From Serendipita indica DSM 11827 (lineage: Eukaryota; Basidiomycota; Agaricomycetes; Sebacinales; Serendipitaceae): a stretch of DNA of 64,000 nt. The stretch covers positions 372,001-436,000 of the forward strand of contig CAJVGD010000046.1 in the NCBI GenBank assembly GCA_910890315.1. Reading direction: 5' to 3'. A program made the position numbers and the translations under genes. Positions 1-9,852 of this stretch are shown in pieces (position 1 is the stretch's first letter; the number at the start of each line of letters is the position of its first letter). The notes under the pieces are model-generated. The model ran no database searches. It was given only the letters and a program-made list of their open reading frames with translations, and was not told the DNA's origin.

Positions 1-254
1 GATTGACAAAGAAGCGTGTTGTGAACGATGATGAAGAGGAAGAGGTCGATCAACGAGCGCGGAAGAAGTTGTGAGTATTCATTCGAGCGTCCCAGCTACT
101 TTGGTTGACTATAAACCTTTACAGCAAAACATCGGATCTTATTGAGGATTCTGACGAGGAGTTGGAGCGAATTGATCGCATCGAGGCGGAGAGGTTACGG
201 CTAAGCAAAGCGGTGATCAGCGACGACGCAGGAGAAGACGCCAACATGTCATAA
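1..254 (+). CDS. 3' end of an unidentified Lys/Glu/Asp-rich protein (partial)
   Basis: Two exons are visible. The first runs to position 70 and the second from 125 to the TAA at 252-254. They are separated by a 54-nt GT-AG intron (71-124) that starts GTGAGT and ends ACAG. The joined reading frame is highly charged: runs of Asp/Glu, an Arg/Lys patch (RARKKFK) that could serve as a nuclear localisation signal, then an acidic helix-like tail ending DANMS. Such tails are common in replication, chromatin and ribosome-biogenesis proteins, but no domain is present in this fragment, so no function is assigned. The gene begins outside the window. The next gene starts 226 nt downstream on the same strand. 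I am confident this is coding and spliced; the identity is unknown. Confidence 0.6.
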
Positions 255-480
255 CAGCAGCTTGCCGTGTTCTGAACAAGTATCTGTCGTGCATTGAGAA
301 AGTTAACGTACAGTGCACACCGCGCACGTTCATCGGATGCTCCGGAGCGCTGTAGTGTATCCACTGTTTACTGTATCTTTAATGAACTAATAAAGTCCAA
401 AAGCATATCCGGAGCCTTTCGTGCTCCGACGTTTGGAGCTTTTCGTTGAGTCAGTTCTTTCCTTCTGCCACGCCTTGGTC

Positions 481-2747
481 ATGACTTCGCCCATGCCATT
501 TTCGTCGTCATGGTCGACAGACAGGGCACTTGTACAGCGCTATGCGGCTTCTAGGGGTCAAGTAGACGCCACACCCGAGCTAGAAGATGCCTGGCACTCC
601 CCAACAAGTCCCTCTTCCCCCTTTCCCGGAGGAGAAGACCGCCCACTTCTTACTTCTCGTATATCACCAGCAGTAAATCATGTCTCTTCGGCCGGGAAAT
701 GGGCACAAGACAGCGATAATGACCACTCACGACCAACGCCGACAATAAATGTGACTGAATCAACACCTCTGATTCCCCATGAACCCTCTGGAGGGTCTGC
801 TAGGCCGGGAGATCGTCAGGAGTGGTGGAGCGAAGTTCGAACATTGTGTGCTTTCACTTTGCCAGTGTTAGGGTAAGTTGCGCGCGATATTAGGAGGACT
901 TACTACTAAAAATTATTAATTAGCACTCATATCTGTGAATATTCCTTATCTATTGCACCCGTCATCTCTACCGGGCATATTTCGACAGAGGCCTTGGCTG
1001 CAGTCACTCTTGGGACAATGACTGCGTCAGTCACGGGCTTCTCCATCATCATAGGATTCAGCACGGCCCTAGATACGATGCTTCCATCTGCGTGGACATC
1101 CGGGACACCTTCTCTAGTTGGACTATGGACCCTTCGCATGTTCGTTTTGATGACTGCTATTCTGATTGTGAGTTCATGCTGTCCGAAATACAGAAATCTG
1201 ACTGCTAGACAGCCCATTGCAATGTTATGGCTGAATGCCGAAGTAATATTGCTGGCGTTACGTCAAGAGCCGGAGATTGCCAAACTAGCAGGCATTTATC
1301 TACGTTGGTTTATGCTTGGACTACCAGCCTATGCCTTCAACGCTATCGTAAGGTATAACCTCCACCTCCAAGCTGTCCAAGCACTCACATTCCTCACCAG
1401 GCGTTTCTTCCAGTCACAAGGTATGCTCAAGTAACTCGGTACATAGGAAATTGATCATGAAGAGAAGGGCTCTTCAGTGCACCAACCCGAATTGTGGTCA
1501 TCGTTGCTCCGATCAATATACTGCTCAACTGGCTTCTCGGTGAGTACGGAATCAGGATATGCGCAAGGAAAATTGACAAAACGGGACAGTTTGGGGGCCA
1601 GATTGGATCCGCCTGGGCTTCATTGGCGCGCCAATTGCGACAGCAATCTCTCTAAATCTGACATCTTGTCTTTACACATTCTATGGGCTCTGGTTCACAT
1701 CCAAGGTTGCGTGGCATCCCGTGAACAAAGAGTGCCTGCACGACCTTCGTCGCCTCTTCAGGTTGGGTTTTGCAGGCGTTGCACAAATCGCAGCTGAGGT
1801 GATTAGCCCACAGGATCTGTCTTCAACTGACACATTCCGCATAGTGGTGGTCATGGGAACTCTGCGGATTGGTCGCTAGCCAAATTGGCTCCCTGGAGCT
1901 GGCTGTCCAGTCTGTCTTGCTTGTTTCCGCGTCGACTTCGTATCAAGCACCTTACGCTCTCAGCTCTGCTACATCGGTCAGGTAGGAAATTCACAACATT
2001 TACAGCCGCATCACATTGACGAGACACAAGGGTCGGAAATATGCTCGGTGCTCGAAATGCTAGGGGAGCTGCCCTTGCCACTCGTGTCTCGATATTCCTT
2101 TCCTTTATTGTGGCATTGCTAATGAGGTAAGTCTTTTTTTAAGAGTACCAGGAAAAACTGACCTCCAATATAGCGCTGTATTCTTATTGTTCCGCAAGAA
2201 CTGGGCATACATGTTCAACGATGATCCTTACGTCGTCAAGGAAGTCGCTCACATCCTTCCCCTCGTGAGTAGATGATCCACGATGTATTCCTTCACATGC
2301 TCACACTATCACAGGTTGCCGTAAGTAGTATTATAGCAAACAGTTCTTTCTAATGTTTCGCATGGCTAGTTGTTCCAAATTTTTGATGGGCTCGGGGCAA
2401 TCACCGGAGCAATCCTACGTGCTCTTGGTAAACAAGATATTGGTGCCATGCTAAGTCTTGTCGGATACTATGCATTCGGGATCCCGCTTGGTATTGTTCT
2501 TGCCTTTAAAGCAGGGCTAGGTCTCGAGGGTCTCTGGGTCGGACTGACGCTGGCGCTCGTCTTTGTTGGGGTCACTGGGCTCTACAGTGCGTTCTTATTC
2601 ATCAAACTGTCACAAACTTACCCGCATCTAGTTTGTACCATTCGCACAAACTGGGAGACTGAGGTGCACAAAGCCATGGTTCGCTTGGGACACGAGCAAG
2701 AGGAACCACCACGGAATACAACCACAACATCGAATGTTGTTCCATAG
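481..2747 (+). CDS. MATE-family multidrug/toxin extrusion transporter (ERC1-like)
   Basis: Membrane antiporter of the MATE family, which exports organic cations and toxic metabolites using a cation gradient. The first ATG in frame is at 481; the reading frame is open further up but has no ATG there. The first ~130 residues are a Ser/Pro-rich cytosolic tail typical of fungal members. The body is split over about ten exons. Recognisable family stretches include ALDTMLPSAWTS (the MATE signature region after helix 1), LRWFMLGLPAYAFNAI, RFFQSQG followed by VPTRI-type sequence, GFIGAPIATAISLN, and the C-terminal half IFDGLGAITGAILRALG. Exons as small as 20 nt (1401-1420) and 6 nt (2315-2320) are needed to keep these blocks in one frame. 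The stop is TAG at 2745-2747, only 106 nt before the next gene. The family call is firm; the substrate is not predictable. Confidence 0.9.
2315..2320 (+). other. 6-nt microexon of the MATE gene
   Basis: The hexamer GTTGCC (Val-Ala) is bounded by CACAG on its left and GTAAGT on its right. The preceding intron is 2265-2314 (50 nt, GTGAGT...CAG) and the following one is 2321-2369 (49 nt, GTAAGT...CTAG). Including it keeps the frame and gives HILPLVALFQIFDG, a normal MATE helix. Skipping it also keeps the frame, so the exon is inferred from the helix length and the pair of good splice sites. It could be alternatively used. Confidence 0.65.
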
Positions 2748-2853
2748 ATATTTTTACCTTCTGACGTGTCGATACGACCCAATGATATGCTTCCGCATTT
2801 CCGCGGCATGTGATAGGCTGCTCGCCATCCTTGAACCCGACGCAATCTTGGAA

Positions 2854-3552
2854 ATGATCTCTGCGACGGCGCGAAGGGCGCTGCTCGCGCAAAATCGACA
2901 GCTTTTGCGCTCTCAATTCACTCCAATTGTCGGCGGAAGAGCACGATGGGCTGCAACATCTTCGTCTGGCACTCCTCCCGAGTCTGTCTACGTCCCGGGC
3001 GGTCGTGAGTGTCAATTTCTCTGAGAAAGACCTCATTGGGATGATTCGAAATATATTTTGTTGACAAATTACTTCTAGCTGTCTACAAGGGTTCTGTAAA
3101 TGATCCCACCCCGTTTCCTACCCCCTCAAAAGCACATGGTTCGCACCACTGGGCCTTTGAACGACTTCTCGCTGCGGGACTCGTTCCTTTGACGGGCGTT
3201 GCATTTGTGACGAGCGGCTCGCATTACCCGGTTCTTGACGGTGTCCTCGCGCTCAGCTTGATCGTCCATTCGCATATAGGGGTATGTGAAAGAGTCGCAT
3301 TCGATCAACTTGCATTATTGAATTACGTCCCAAGTTTGACTCCGTCGTCGTTGATTATCTCGACACTCGCAAGAAGCCCGTCATCGGCCAGGTTGCAAAA
3401 TGGGGACTGAGAGCTGCTACTACAGCTGCGCTCGTTGGTGTTTACCAATTCAATACCAATGATATTGGTTCGTTCTTTATTTTCCCGTGATCGTCATTGC
3501 TCATACCTTGGTAGGATTGACAGAGCTCATTGCAAAGGTCTGGACCGCATAA
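2854..3552 (+). CDS. SDH4: Succinate dehydrogenase cytochrome b small subunit (complex II membrane anchor)
   Basis: Membrane anchor subunit (CybS/SDHD family) of mitochondrial complex II, which passes electrons from succinate to ubiquinone. Four exons (2854-3004, 3079-3281, 3335-3467, 3515-3552) sum to 525 nt, giving 174 residues plus stop, the usual size. The N-terminal ~45 residues are Arg/Ser/Ala-rich with few acids, as expected for a mitochondrial presequence. The mature part shows SHHWAFERLLAAGLVPL, the haem- and quinone-region HSHIGFDSVVVDYL, and the C-terminal family block GVYQFNTNDIGLTELI. All introns are 47-74 nt GT-AG. The gene follows the MATE stop by 106 nt and converges on the SRA gene, whose stop lies 160 nt away. 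Confidence 0.95.
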
Positions 3553-3711
3553 GGACGGCACCTTTGAGCTCACTAGGGTGTATGTGCAACTAGCAGCTAT
3601 GAATAATACTTTTCCGACCCATATATGATGAAACACTAAACACATACATAACAAGCACCATGGTACAAGAAGAAACTGTTAAGAAATTGTTGCCTTATTC
3701 GCCTCTTACAT

Positions 3712-4962
3712 TCATTCCTCGTCCTTCTCTGGTTCTTCATCTGCGGCGCTCGACGGTGGAGGCGACGACTTGACGGATGATGCACCTGCGTCGGGGTCCT
3801 GGCCTTCATCTTCCTCCTGGTCTTCCTCGGATCGTTCGGGAATCGGAGGTTGATCAGGAAGCCGCTATGAAAAGGTTAGTGTCATATGGGAGCCTATCCA
3901 TCGCTCACCTTGAAAGCGTATTTGCAGACTTTATAACCATGTGCATTGAGCCCCGTTTCCATCCAGTACTGTTCAATGACGTAGAGACCATCATAACGAT
4001 ACCCGGAAGGTGGTCCGTAGATGGATTTCAACTTGTAGCCTCGAATAACCCGGATTGGCTTCTTCTTATCGCACGAAACACACAGCGCTTTATTGTGAGG
4101 GTGTTCAAAGCTCTGATCTTTAGTTTGTGGTCCTGTTCGCAACTATTGACGTGAGTGAGTTGAACATAGATCTTAGGACTCACATTCTTTGGTGCATCTT
4201 TAGTACCTTTAAGGTCCCTGCCTCCAGCTCCAGTGTATGTGAATGCGTATCCAAGATCAACGTCGTCCTCGTATCCTCCCGAGAGTGCGATAGAGTATGC
4301 GCCATCTGTGGCATTACCATATATTCCTGCGATAGTCGGGGCATGAACAGAATCCTGAGAGCACTGTATGCGCATATCCCAAGTTGAACCAACGGGAACA
4401 CCAGGTATATGTCCAAATTGTTTTCTGGACACAGTCAGATGAGGAAAAGGGCGCTGATAGACTTACGGATCCTGTTTACGTTCTTTGAGTCGGGTGACAG
4501 AACGACCTGGCGCATTGTCACCTTCATCAGAGTCTGGCTCCCTTTTTTTATTCAATTTCTTCTTTGGGCCGCTATTTCCAGACTGTCCTCATTGTAGTTG
4601 ATGATAGAGGCTGTTCTGCGAGAGGACCTCCGCCGACCTTCTGCATCAACCCTGGCTGCCTTGAAGTCACCGTCTACAGACATTGCATCCTCCACATCGT
4701 CTCGCTTTCGCTTCAGTGGCTCGGTCTTTTTAGCTTTGGGAGCGGGTTTCGACTTTGCTTTGACGACAGGAACAGAGACGGCTGCTGGTGGAAAGCTCTT
4801 TAGTTCGTCCAAACCAAGCGAGAGGAGCAACTCTCTATTCTTTTGCATGTTTTGTGCGCGGAGAGCGTGGTAGTTGGCCATGTCGCCAGTTGTCGAAATT
4901 GGTCCGGAACTGTTGAGGTTGGGTTCAAATTCGCGTTTGCGCGTTCCAAACACTCTCGACAT
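3712..4962 (-). CDS. SRA-YDG domain protein (UHRF1-like DNA-binding domain)
   Basis: The C-terminal two thirds form an SRA-YDG domain, a module that flips and binds methylated or hydroxymethylated cytosine. Visible family blocks are [59 protein letters not shown], and the YDG motif in [14 protein letters not shown]. There is no RING, PHD or Tudor part, so it is not a full UHRF1. The N-terminal ~130 residues are Lys/Arg-rich with a likely nuclear signal (KRKRD), and the tail is acidic. ATG at 4962 (MSRVFG) is preferred; an in-frame ATG at 4995 is possible. Introns of 41-50 nt separate the SRA exons. Near 4585-4595 the upstream frame runs into a stop while the downstream frame that leads into the SRA domain is shifted by one base. 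No good splice pair explains this, so a frameshift or assembly error is suspected. Neighbours give no clue to its partner. Confidence 0.85.
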
Positions 4963-5125
4963 GGAACCAGCTGCGTCAAGGTCACAATCATTCACTCAGA
5001 AGGAAAACTCTCCATATACGACTGGCGCGTGTCGCGGAGTTTGAAATTATGATAACGTACAGAGCGATGCCATACAGCATAATAATTAAGTAGGACAGAA
5101 ATATGAAGAGATACTACGGATAAAA

Positions 5126-7791
5126 TCACCTAAGCTCGTCCAGAGTCATTGGCCCATTGCTTGATCGAGGAGCATCGTAGCCGGGGTTGTCAGTTTGAGG
5201 CGAGCTGTTCATCGTGGACGCGCTCAGTGGTAATCTAGCAACTCTTGTCATACTCGGGGCGGCTCGAGGCTTCGAATCTGACACAGAGCGATACGCGTAG
5301 AGCTCATTTCGCAGGGTGTCATTATCTTCCAGAACGGCGTCACGCTGTTTGGTCGATATCGCAAGCTTCTGCTTCAGAATTAGTGCCAACACTACCCAAG
5401 GGATCGAGGAACGAACATGTTTCGCTTCTGCAAGATCCTTCCGGATACGATCCAGGTAATGGATCTTCTGGTTTGGATTCGCATGTCCAAGAATCTCGGC
5501 GTTGAAACGACTAAGATGGTCCGCTTCCCTCTCTACGAGTTCATTTCGTAGAACCAGTGCATCGACTTCTTGACAGAGAGCTTTGTACGCGTGTTCGTAC
5601 CGCATTGCATCTTGAAGGGAGTCTGTCAAGCTGAGGTGCATTAGTAGTGAGCAAAGGGTGAAGCAAACAACAAACTTTTCAATCTCGTCGGCGAGTGCTT
5701 GCTCTGCCGACGTCTTCTCTCTCACAGTGAGATCCAATCTCTCGATTCGCTTGCGAGCTTCTTCAAGCTTTCGTTGCACATCTGAGATCTCGTGCGCTAG
5801 ATCCTCCTTTTCCTTCGAGAATCGCTGTACCTGATCTTGATGTTGCGAGTGGGCCGTGGTCACCTGCTCCTGGAGAGTTCCAACTTGTTCATCTAGCTCC
5901 CTTGCCCGTCTTTTAGCTACGTCCGCTTCCACTTTGACTACCTCCAGTTGCCCGTCGAGCTCCGCTGCAGTGTCCAATACTTTTGTTAGAGCTCCTTGCA
6001 AGGATGTCGCAACATGCCCAGTGGCTTTGAGATCTTGGAACAATCTCTCGAGCCAGTCACGTTGGTAGCTGTCCATGACCTCTGCAAACTCCAGTTGTGT
6101 ACGATAGGCCTCTATTTCTCCGCCTCGGTCTTCCGAGAAAGGTACCCCTGCGCTGGGCTGGGACAGCCTATCTGGGTGGGCGCTATCCTGGATACAGTCG
6201 CGGAGGAAGATGGATTCCTGTTCGAGTTCAAGAAGCAGCTGGGCCAGAGTTCTCTGTTGCTCTGCTTGACTTCGCAAGAGTGAGATAAACTCCTGGTTTT
6301 GCACATCTCTGTCGTGCAGTCGACGTTCGAGTTTGAGTATACGACTTTGCGCCTCGAGGCGGTTCAAACGCTCGGTTTCAAATCGAGAGAGACTGACTGT
6401 ATTGTCGACAAGGTGTCCATAAAGGCGGGTGCAGATGTTGAGCATTGAACGCACTTCCTCTGTCTCTCGCTTTGCCTGATCGAGTTGAGACTTGTAGTTT
6501 GCGTCTGAGCCACTGAGTTGACCTCTTGCTTGTTCAAGATCCGTTCGAAGTTGGGCGTTGGCCTTCTCGGTGTCAGAGGCAAGGCCCCGGAATTTCTCAA
6601 CGTCAACTGTGAGAGCTTTAATCTTCTTTTCTGTCTCCACCGACTTTCCATCTAGTTGTGTGACCTTTTTGGTTTCCGCTTGTAGCATCTTCTCCAGCTC
6701 CTGTATCTTTCCCTCTCGTTCACGGCATAAGGCTTGGGTGGCAACAAGGTTCTTCTTCATCTGCTCAAGTTCCGGCTGAGGTTGTTTCTGTTTCTCCTGA
6801 GCCCGGGATTTGACACGCAGGTCTGTAATTTCCGCCTGCGCAGCAAGCAGCGACGATTTGCACTCTTGTGCCTTGGCCTCTGAAGTCTCCAACTGCTTAC
6901 GCAAAGCGGCTTGTTGGTCCTGGGAGGTTTTCCTGTGTCTTTCTAGTTCTATCTTGAGCTGTTGGACCTCTGTCTTGTGCTGCAGAAGGTTTAGAGCCTA
7001 GTGGTGCCCGAAGAATGTAGACGAACCGCCTTCCTTCCGTCTTCATGAAGTCTTTGCAAGTCATCAAGCTCTTTTCTTAAAGAGTTGAGTTTCGCTGCGC
7101 GATCTTGAGGCTCCTTGTTCGCGGCTTCCAGACGCTCAATCTATACTTGGTGAGTCAACCGTATGTGCAGATCAAGAGTGCATACTTTAGACTTGTTTGC
7201 CTTTTCTTTCTCCAAAGCTCGGTCCAGGTCTCGTCCTGGGAGCATGTAAGCACTGCAACAGCCACTGAACAATATCGCGCACGTAGGTCAGATTGGGTGC
7301 GGTGTGAAGCTTGAAGCTGACTCTCTAGATGTACTTTCTCGGCTTCTAATGCTTCGATCTGGCACCAGGTATGAAGAAGCTCTCCGGTCTACGGGATAAC
7401 CGTACCTGCTGCCTCAACGCACTCGACCCTGCTGCTGATTCTGGTCGCTTCCCTCCTCTTGACGCGTCTTTTGCTGTATTTGTAGGTTCGGAGGTCGAAG
7501 GAGCGTCATCTAGGTGTCCACAACATGAAGTTAGCATTTGTGTATCAGTGGCCGGATATTCTGAACGTACCGGGACCTTCGTATTGTCGTTGCTTTGGAA
7601 ACCTGTCTGCTTTCTCAAGGAATGCACCGCGTTTGTACGAGTCCCAGCCCTCTGTCTCTGGCAAGGTGTAGTAGTTTGGACCTGGGGTCTCGGACGCTGT
7701 ACCACATGTTAATGACGCGTTTTCACGTCTCATACAACTAATTGTATATCGTACGTTTCTCTTGTACGAATCTCGGCGCTTTCGAGAACAT
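5126..7791 (-). CDS. Coiled-coil protein with HMMR/SHIPPO-like N-terminus
   Basis: The start ATG (7791-7789) opens MFSKAPRFVQEK, which splices to a segment with TPGPNYY and then FLEKADRFPKQRQYEGP. This is the Pro-Gly-Pro repeat style seen at the N-terminus of hyaluronan-mediated motility receptor and SHIPPO/STPGR proteins, which bind microtubules. After a low-complexity linker the remaining ~800 residues are a nearly continuous coiled coil of heptads rich in Glu, Lys, Arg, Gln and Leu. At least seven introns are visible, mostly 45-65 nt. Two introns in the 3' half (near 5643-5687 and 5376-5420) have lengths divisible by three and no stop, so the frame stays open whether or not they are removed. 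A microtubule or spindle-associated role is inferred from the N-terminal motif only. The stop is TGA at 5126-5128, 163 nt from the next gene on the same strand. Confidence 0.75.
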
Positions 7792-8187
7792 GGTGCAGGG
7801 TTTGAGGGGCACTCGCCACCTGAGGTACAACTAATGGTGATCACTATCTACAGGAATGACATGTCTATAGTTGATCAACTAGATTCCTTGTACACTTGGA
7901 TTGGAATCCGTTACTGTGATTTAGAACGGCCAACTATTATTATCCAGAGGCTGGACTCGGTAAATCTCGACCCAGTAAGCACACTATTTGTATGCAGGGG
8001 CAATTACAAAGATTTGTCATGGCTTCTTGGGTGCTGGCTGCTGTGAGGCGTGGAGGCAGCGCTTAGTCCAGCCTCTAGAGCATAAAACGGCGACTCGTGT
8101 TGATGGTGCTGAGCCAGTGCGGCGTAAACTGGGCTCACTGCGACATCCTCTCGAGTCCTCAGGGTAGCCACAGCTTGAGCTCCACCA
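7792..8187. promoter_or_regulatory. Divergent promoter region, no gene seen
   Basis: This 396-nt stretch separates the start codons of the coiled-coil gene on the minus strand and the DUF4419 gene on the plus strand. I find no convincing reading frame, RNA gene or repeat in it. It must hold both promoters. Confidence 0.4.
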
Positions 8188-9725
8188 ATGCCCGTCACAT
8201 TCCTCGTAAATGACCATCCAGCTCTCAGCGTCCAGTTTCCTCCAAAGGAGTCTCCTCATGCATTTGCAGCTAGCATCGTCCAGAAGATGTATCCAAGATT
8301 GACGCCGCGGCTCGCGGAGAACCACACCCATCTCCTCTCCTCCAGTCTCAGGCAGGGACCAGCGCTCGCACAGCTAGTCCCAGTCAAGCATGGATTCGTC
8401 GATGCATGCATTGCAGCCTACAACGAGCACCAGCACCTCGTTGTCCGCCCAGATGATGTATGGATGGCCATCATCTCTCAGTTCTCTTTCTTTGCCAATA
8501 ATCACCCCGACCGAGACGAATTCAAGGAAAAGCTCATACCCCTTGACAAGCGAAAGAAGCTCAAGTTCTCCACCGACAGCAACAACTGGACCACCAATTA
8601 TGGGTGGCTCACGCAGGTATTCCTAAAACAAATGAATGTGAGTGGACTGAACATCCAAATATTACTTACTCATCTCGATTTGTCAAGGATAATGTACCCG
8701 ACAAGGAGCTCGCCAGTTGGATTCTCCCAAAATTCAGCACGACCACCAAGGTGGACGCCCTCTGCACGTCGATTATGATGATGGGCACCCTAAAGGCAAA
8801 CTACTCGTACCAGTCAATGGCATTGTGTGGTATACCGACTGTCACGCTCGAAGGCGTTCGAGCCGACTATGAAGAACTTCTTCGACGAGTAGATAAACTG
8901 CAGGAGTTTGGAGAAGAGACCTACTTTTGGGGAGAAATGCTCAAACCCATCCTCACGAGATTCATCACAGCTTTCGACGGCGATCCAGACCTGCTGTTCT
9001 GGAACCACATTTGCCATCGAACGAATGAGATGTGCGGTGATGAATACTTTACTGGGTGGATCACCGCATTCTGTCCTTTTGACCAACAAGGTCGATGACA
9101 GCTTTTCACACCCGCTGTACGAGAGCATATGCATATCGACGGTGTGCGATACCAGGCGCTCCCCATGGACAAGATCCCCTGGGGATATTCCCAAGTCGAC
9201 TTTCGCGTCATTCAAAGCGGAGTTAGCAAAGAAGCCAGTTTCTGCGCAGGACTTATGGGCCTCAAAGTCACCAAAGGTCCAACCTCGAAGCCAAATACCG
9301 CTCTCGGTCTCGTCTACGATGCGGAGAATACGACAGTGGCACCTCACCCGTCGTGGTTTATCATCGAGAAGATTGGTGATATTCCTCTACCTCCCGAGAC
9401 TCCGGAACCGCTTCAGGATCTTCGCCTTTTTCTCCGTCGTGCCGACTATGAAGCAGGCATTAGCACTGGCGTACCGCTCTTGCACACTCGTTCGCCTATC
9501 ACAGTTCCACGACTCCTTGGGTCGCTGGAGTCATCCGAGTTTGGCTCCGTCTCATCACGCAAATCGCCTACCGAAGTATCATTTGGTAGTGATGAAAAGT
9601 CGAGCTCTCATTCGAGAAAGTTGAGAAAGGATCGACCCCCTCTACCCTTTACACCCAAGGATAATGGAATATGGGGCTTCCATCGTCGCAAGCCCCTAAC
9701 CACTTTTGCAAATGCCCGTGTATAA
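8188..9725 (+). CDS. DUF4419-domain protein
   Basis: A DUF4419 protein, a family of unknown function that is common and multiplied in agaricomycetes. Exon 1 (8188-8637, 150 codons) holds the family start block HGFVDACIAAYNEHQHLVV followed by RPDDVWMAIISQFSFF. Exon 2 from 8688 carries SWILPKFSTTT, ALCGIPTVTLEG and GWITAFCPF. The third block carries HIDGVRYQALP and GLMGLKVT, and then a Ser-rich tail of about 80 residues. Between the second and third blocks the frame is continuous except for one in-frame TGA at 9096-9098. Either a 33-nt intron (9091-9123) removes it, or it is a nonsense change, perhaps from the Trp codon usual near this site. Removing the intron restores an unbroken domain. The stop is TAA at 9723-9725. 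The family call is good; the function is unknown. Confidence 0.8.
9091..9123 (+). other. Candidate 33-nt intron in the DUF4419 gene
   Basis: The segment begins GTCGATGACA and ends GTACGAG. Its length is divisible by three and it contains the only in-frame stop of the gene. Removal joins DQQ to EHMHIDGV in the same frame. The donor is weak (GTCGAT) and the length is below the usual ~45 nt of this genome, so a nonsense mutation is the competing explanation. Confidence 0.4.
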
Positions 9726-9852
9726 ACTCACTCTCGTGTACTGGCCGGTATACAACCGGCATGTAACTCTATATTTTATATGCTTACCCCCTTTCCTTAC
9801 AACAGCAACGTAGTCTCGACCAAATCCATTGAGAAAGTAGTGTACACAAGTG

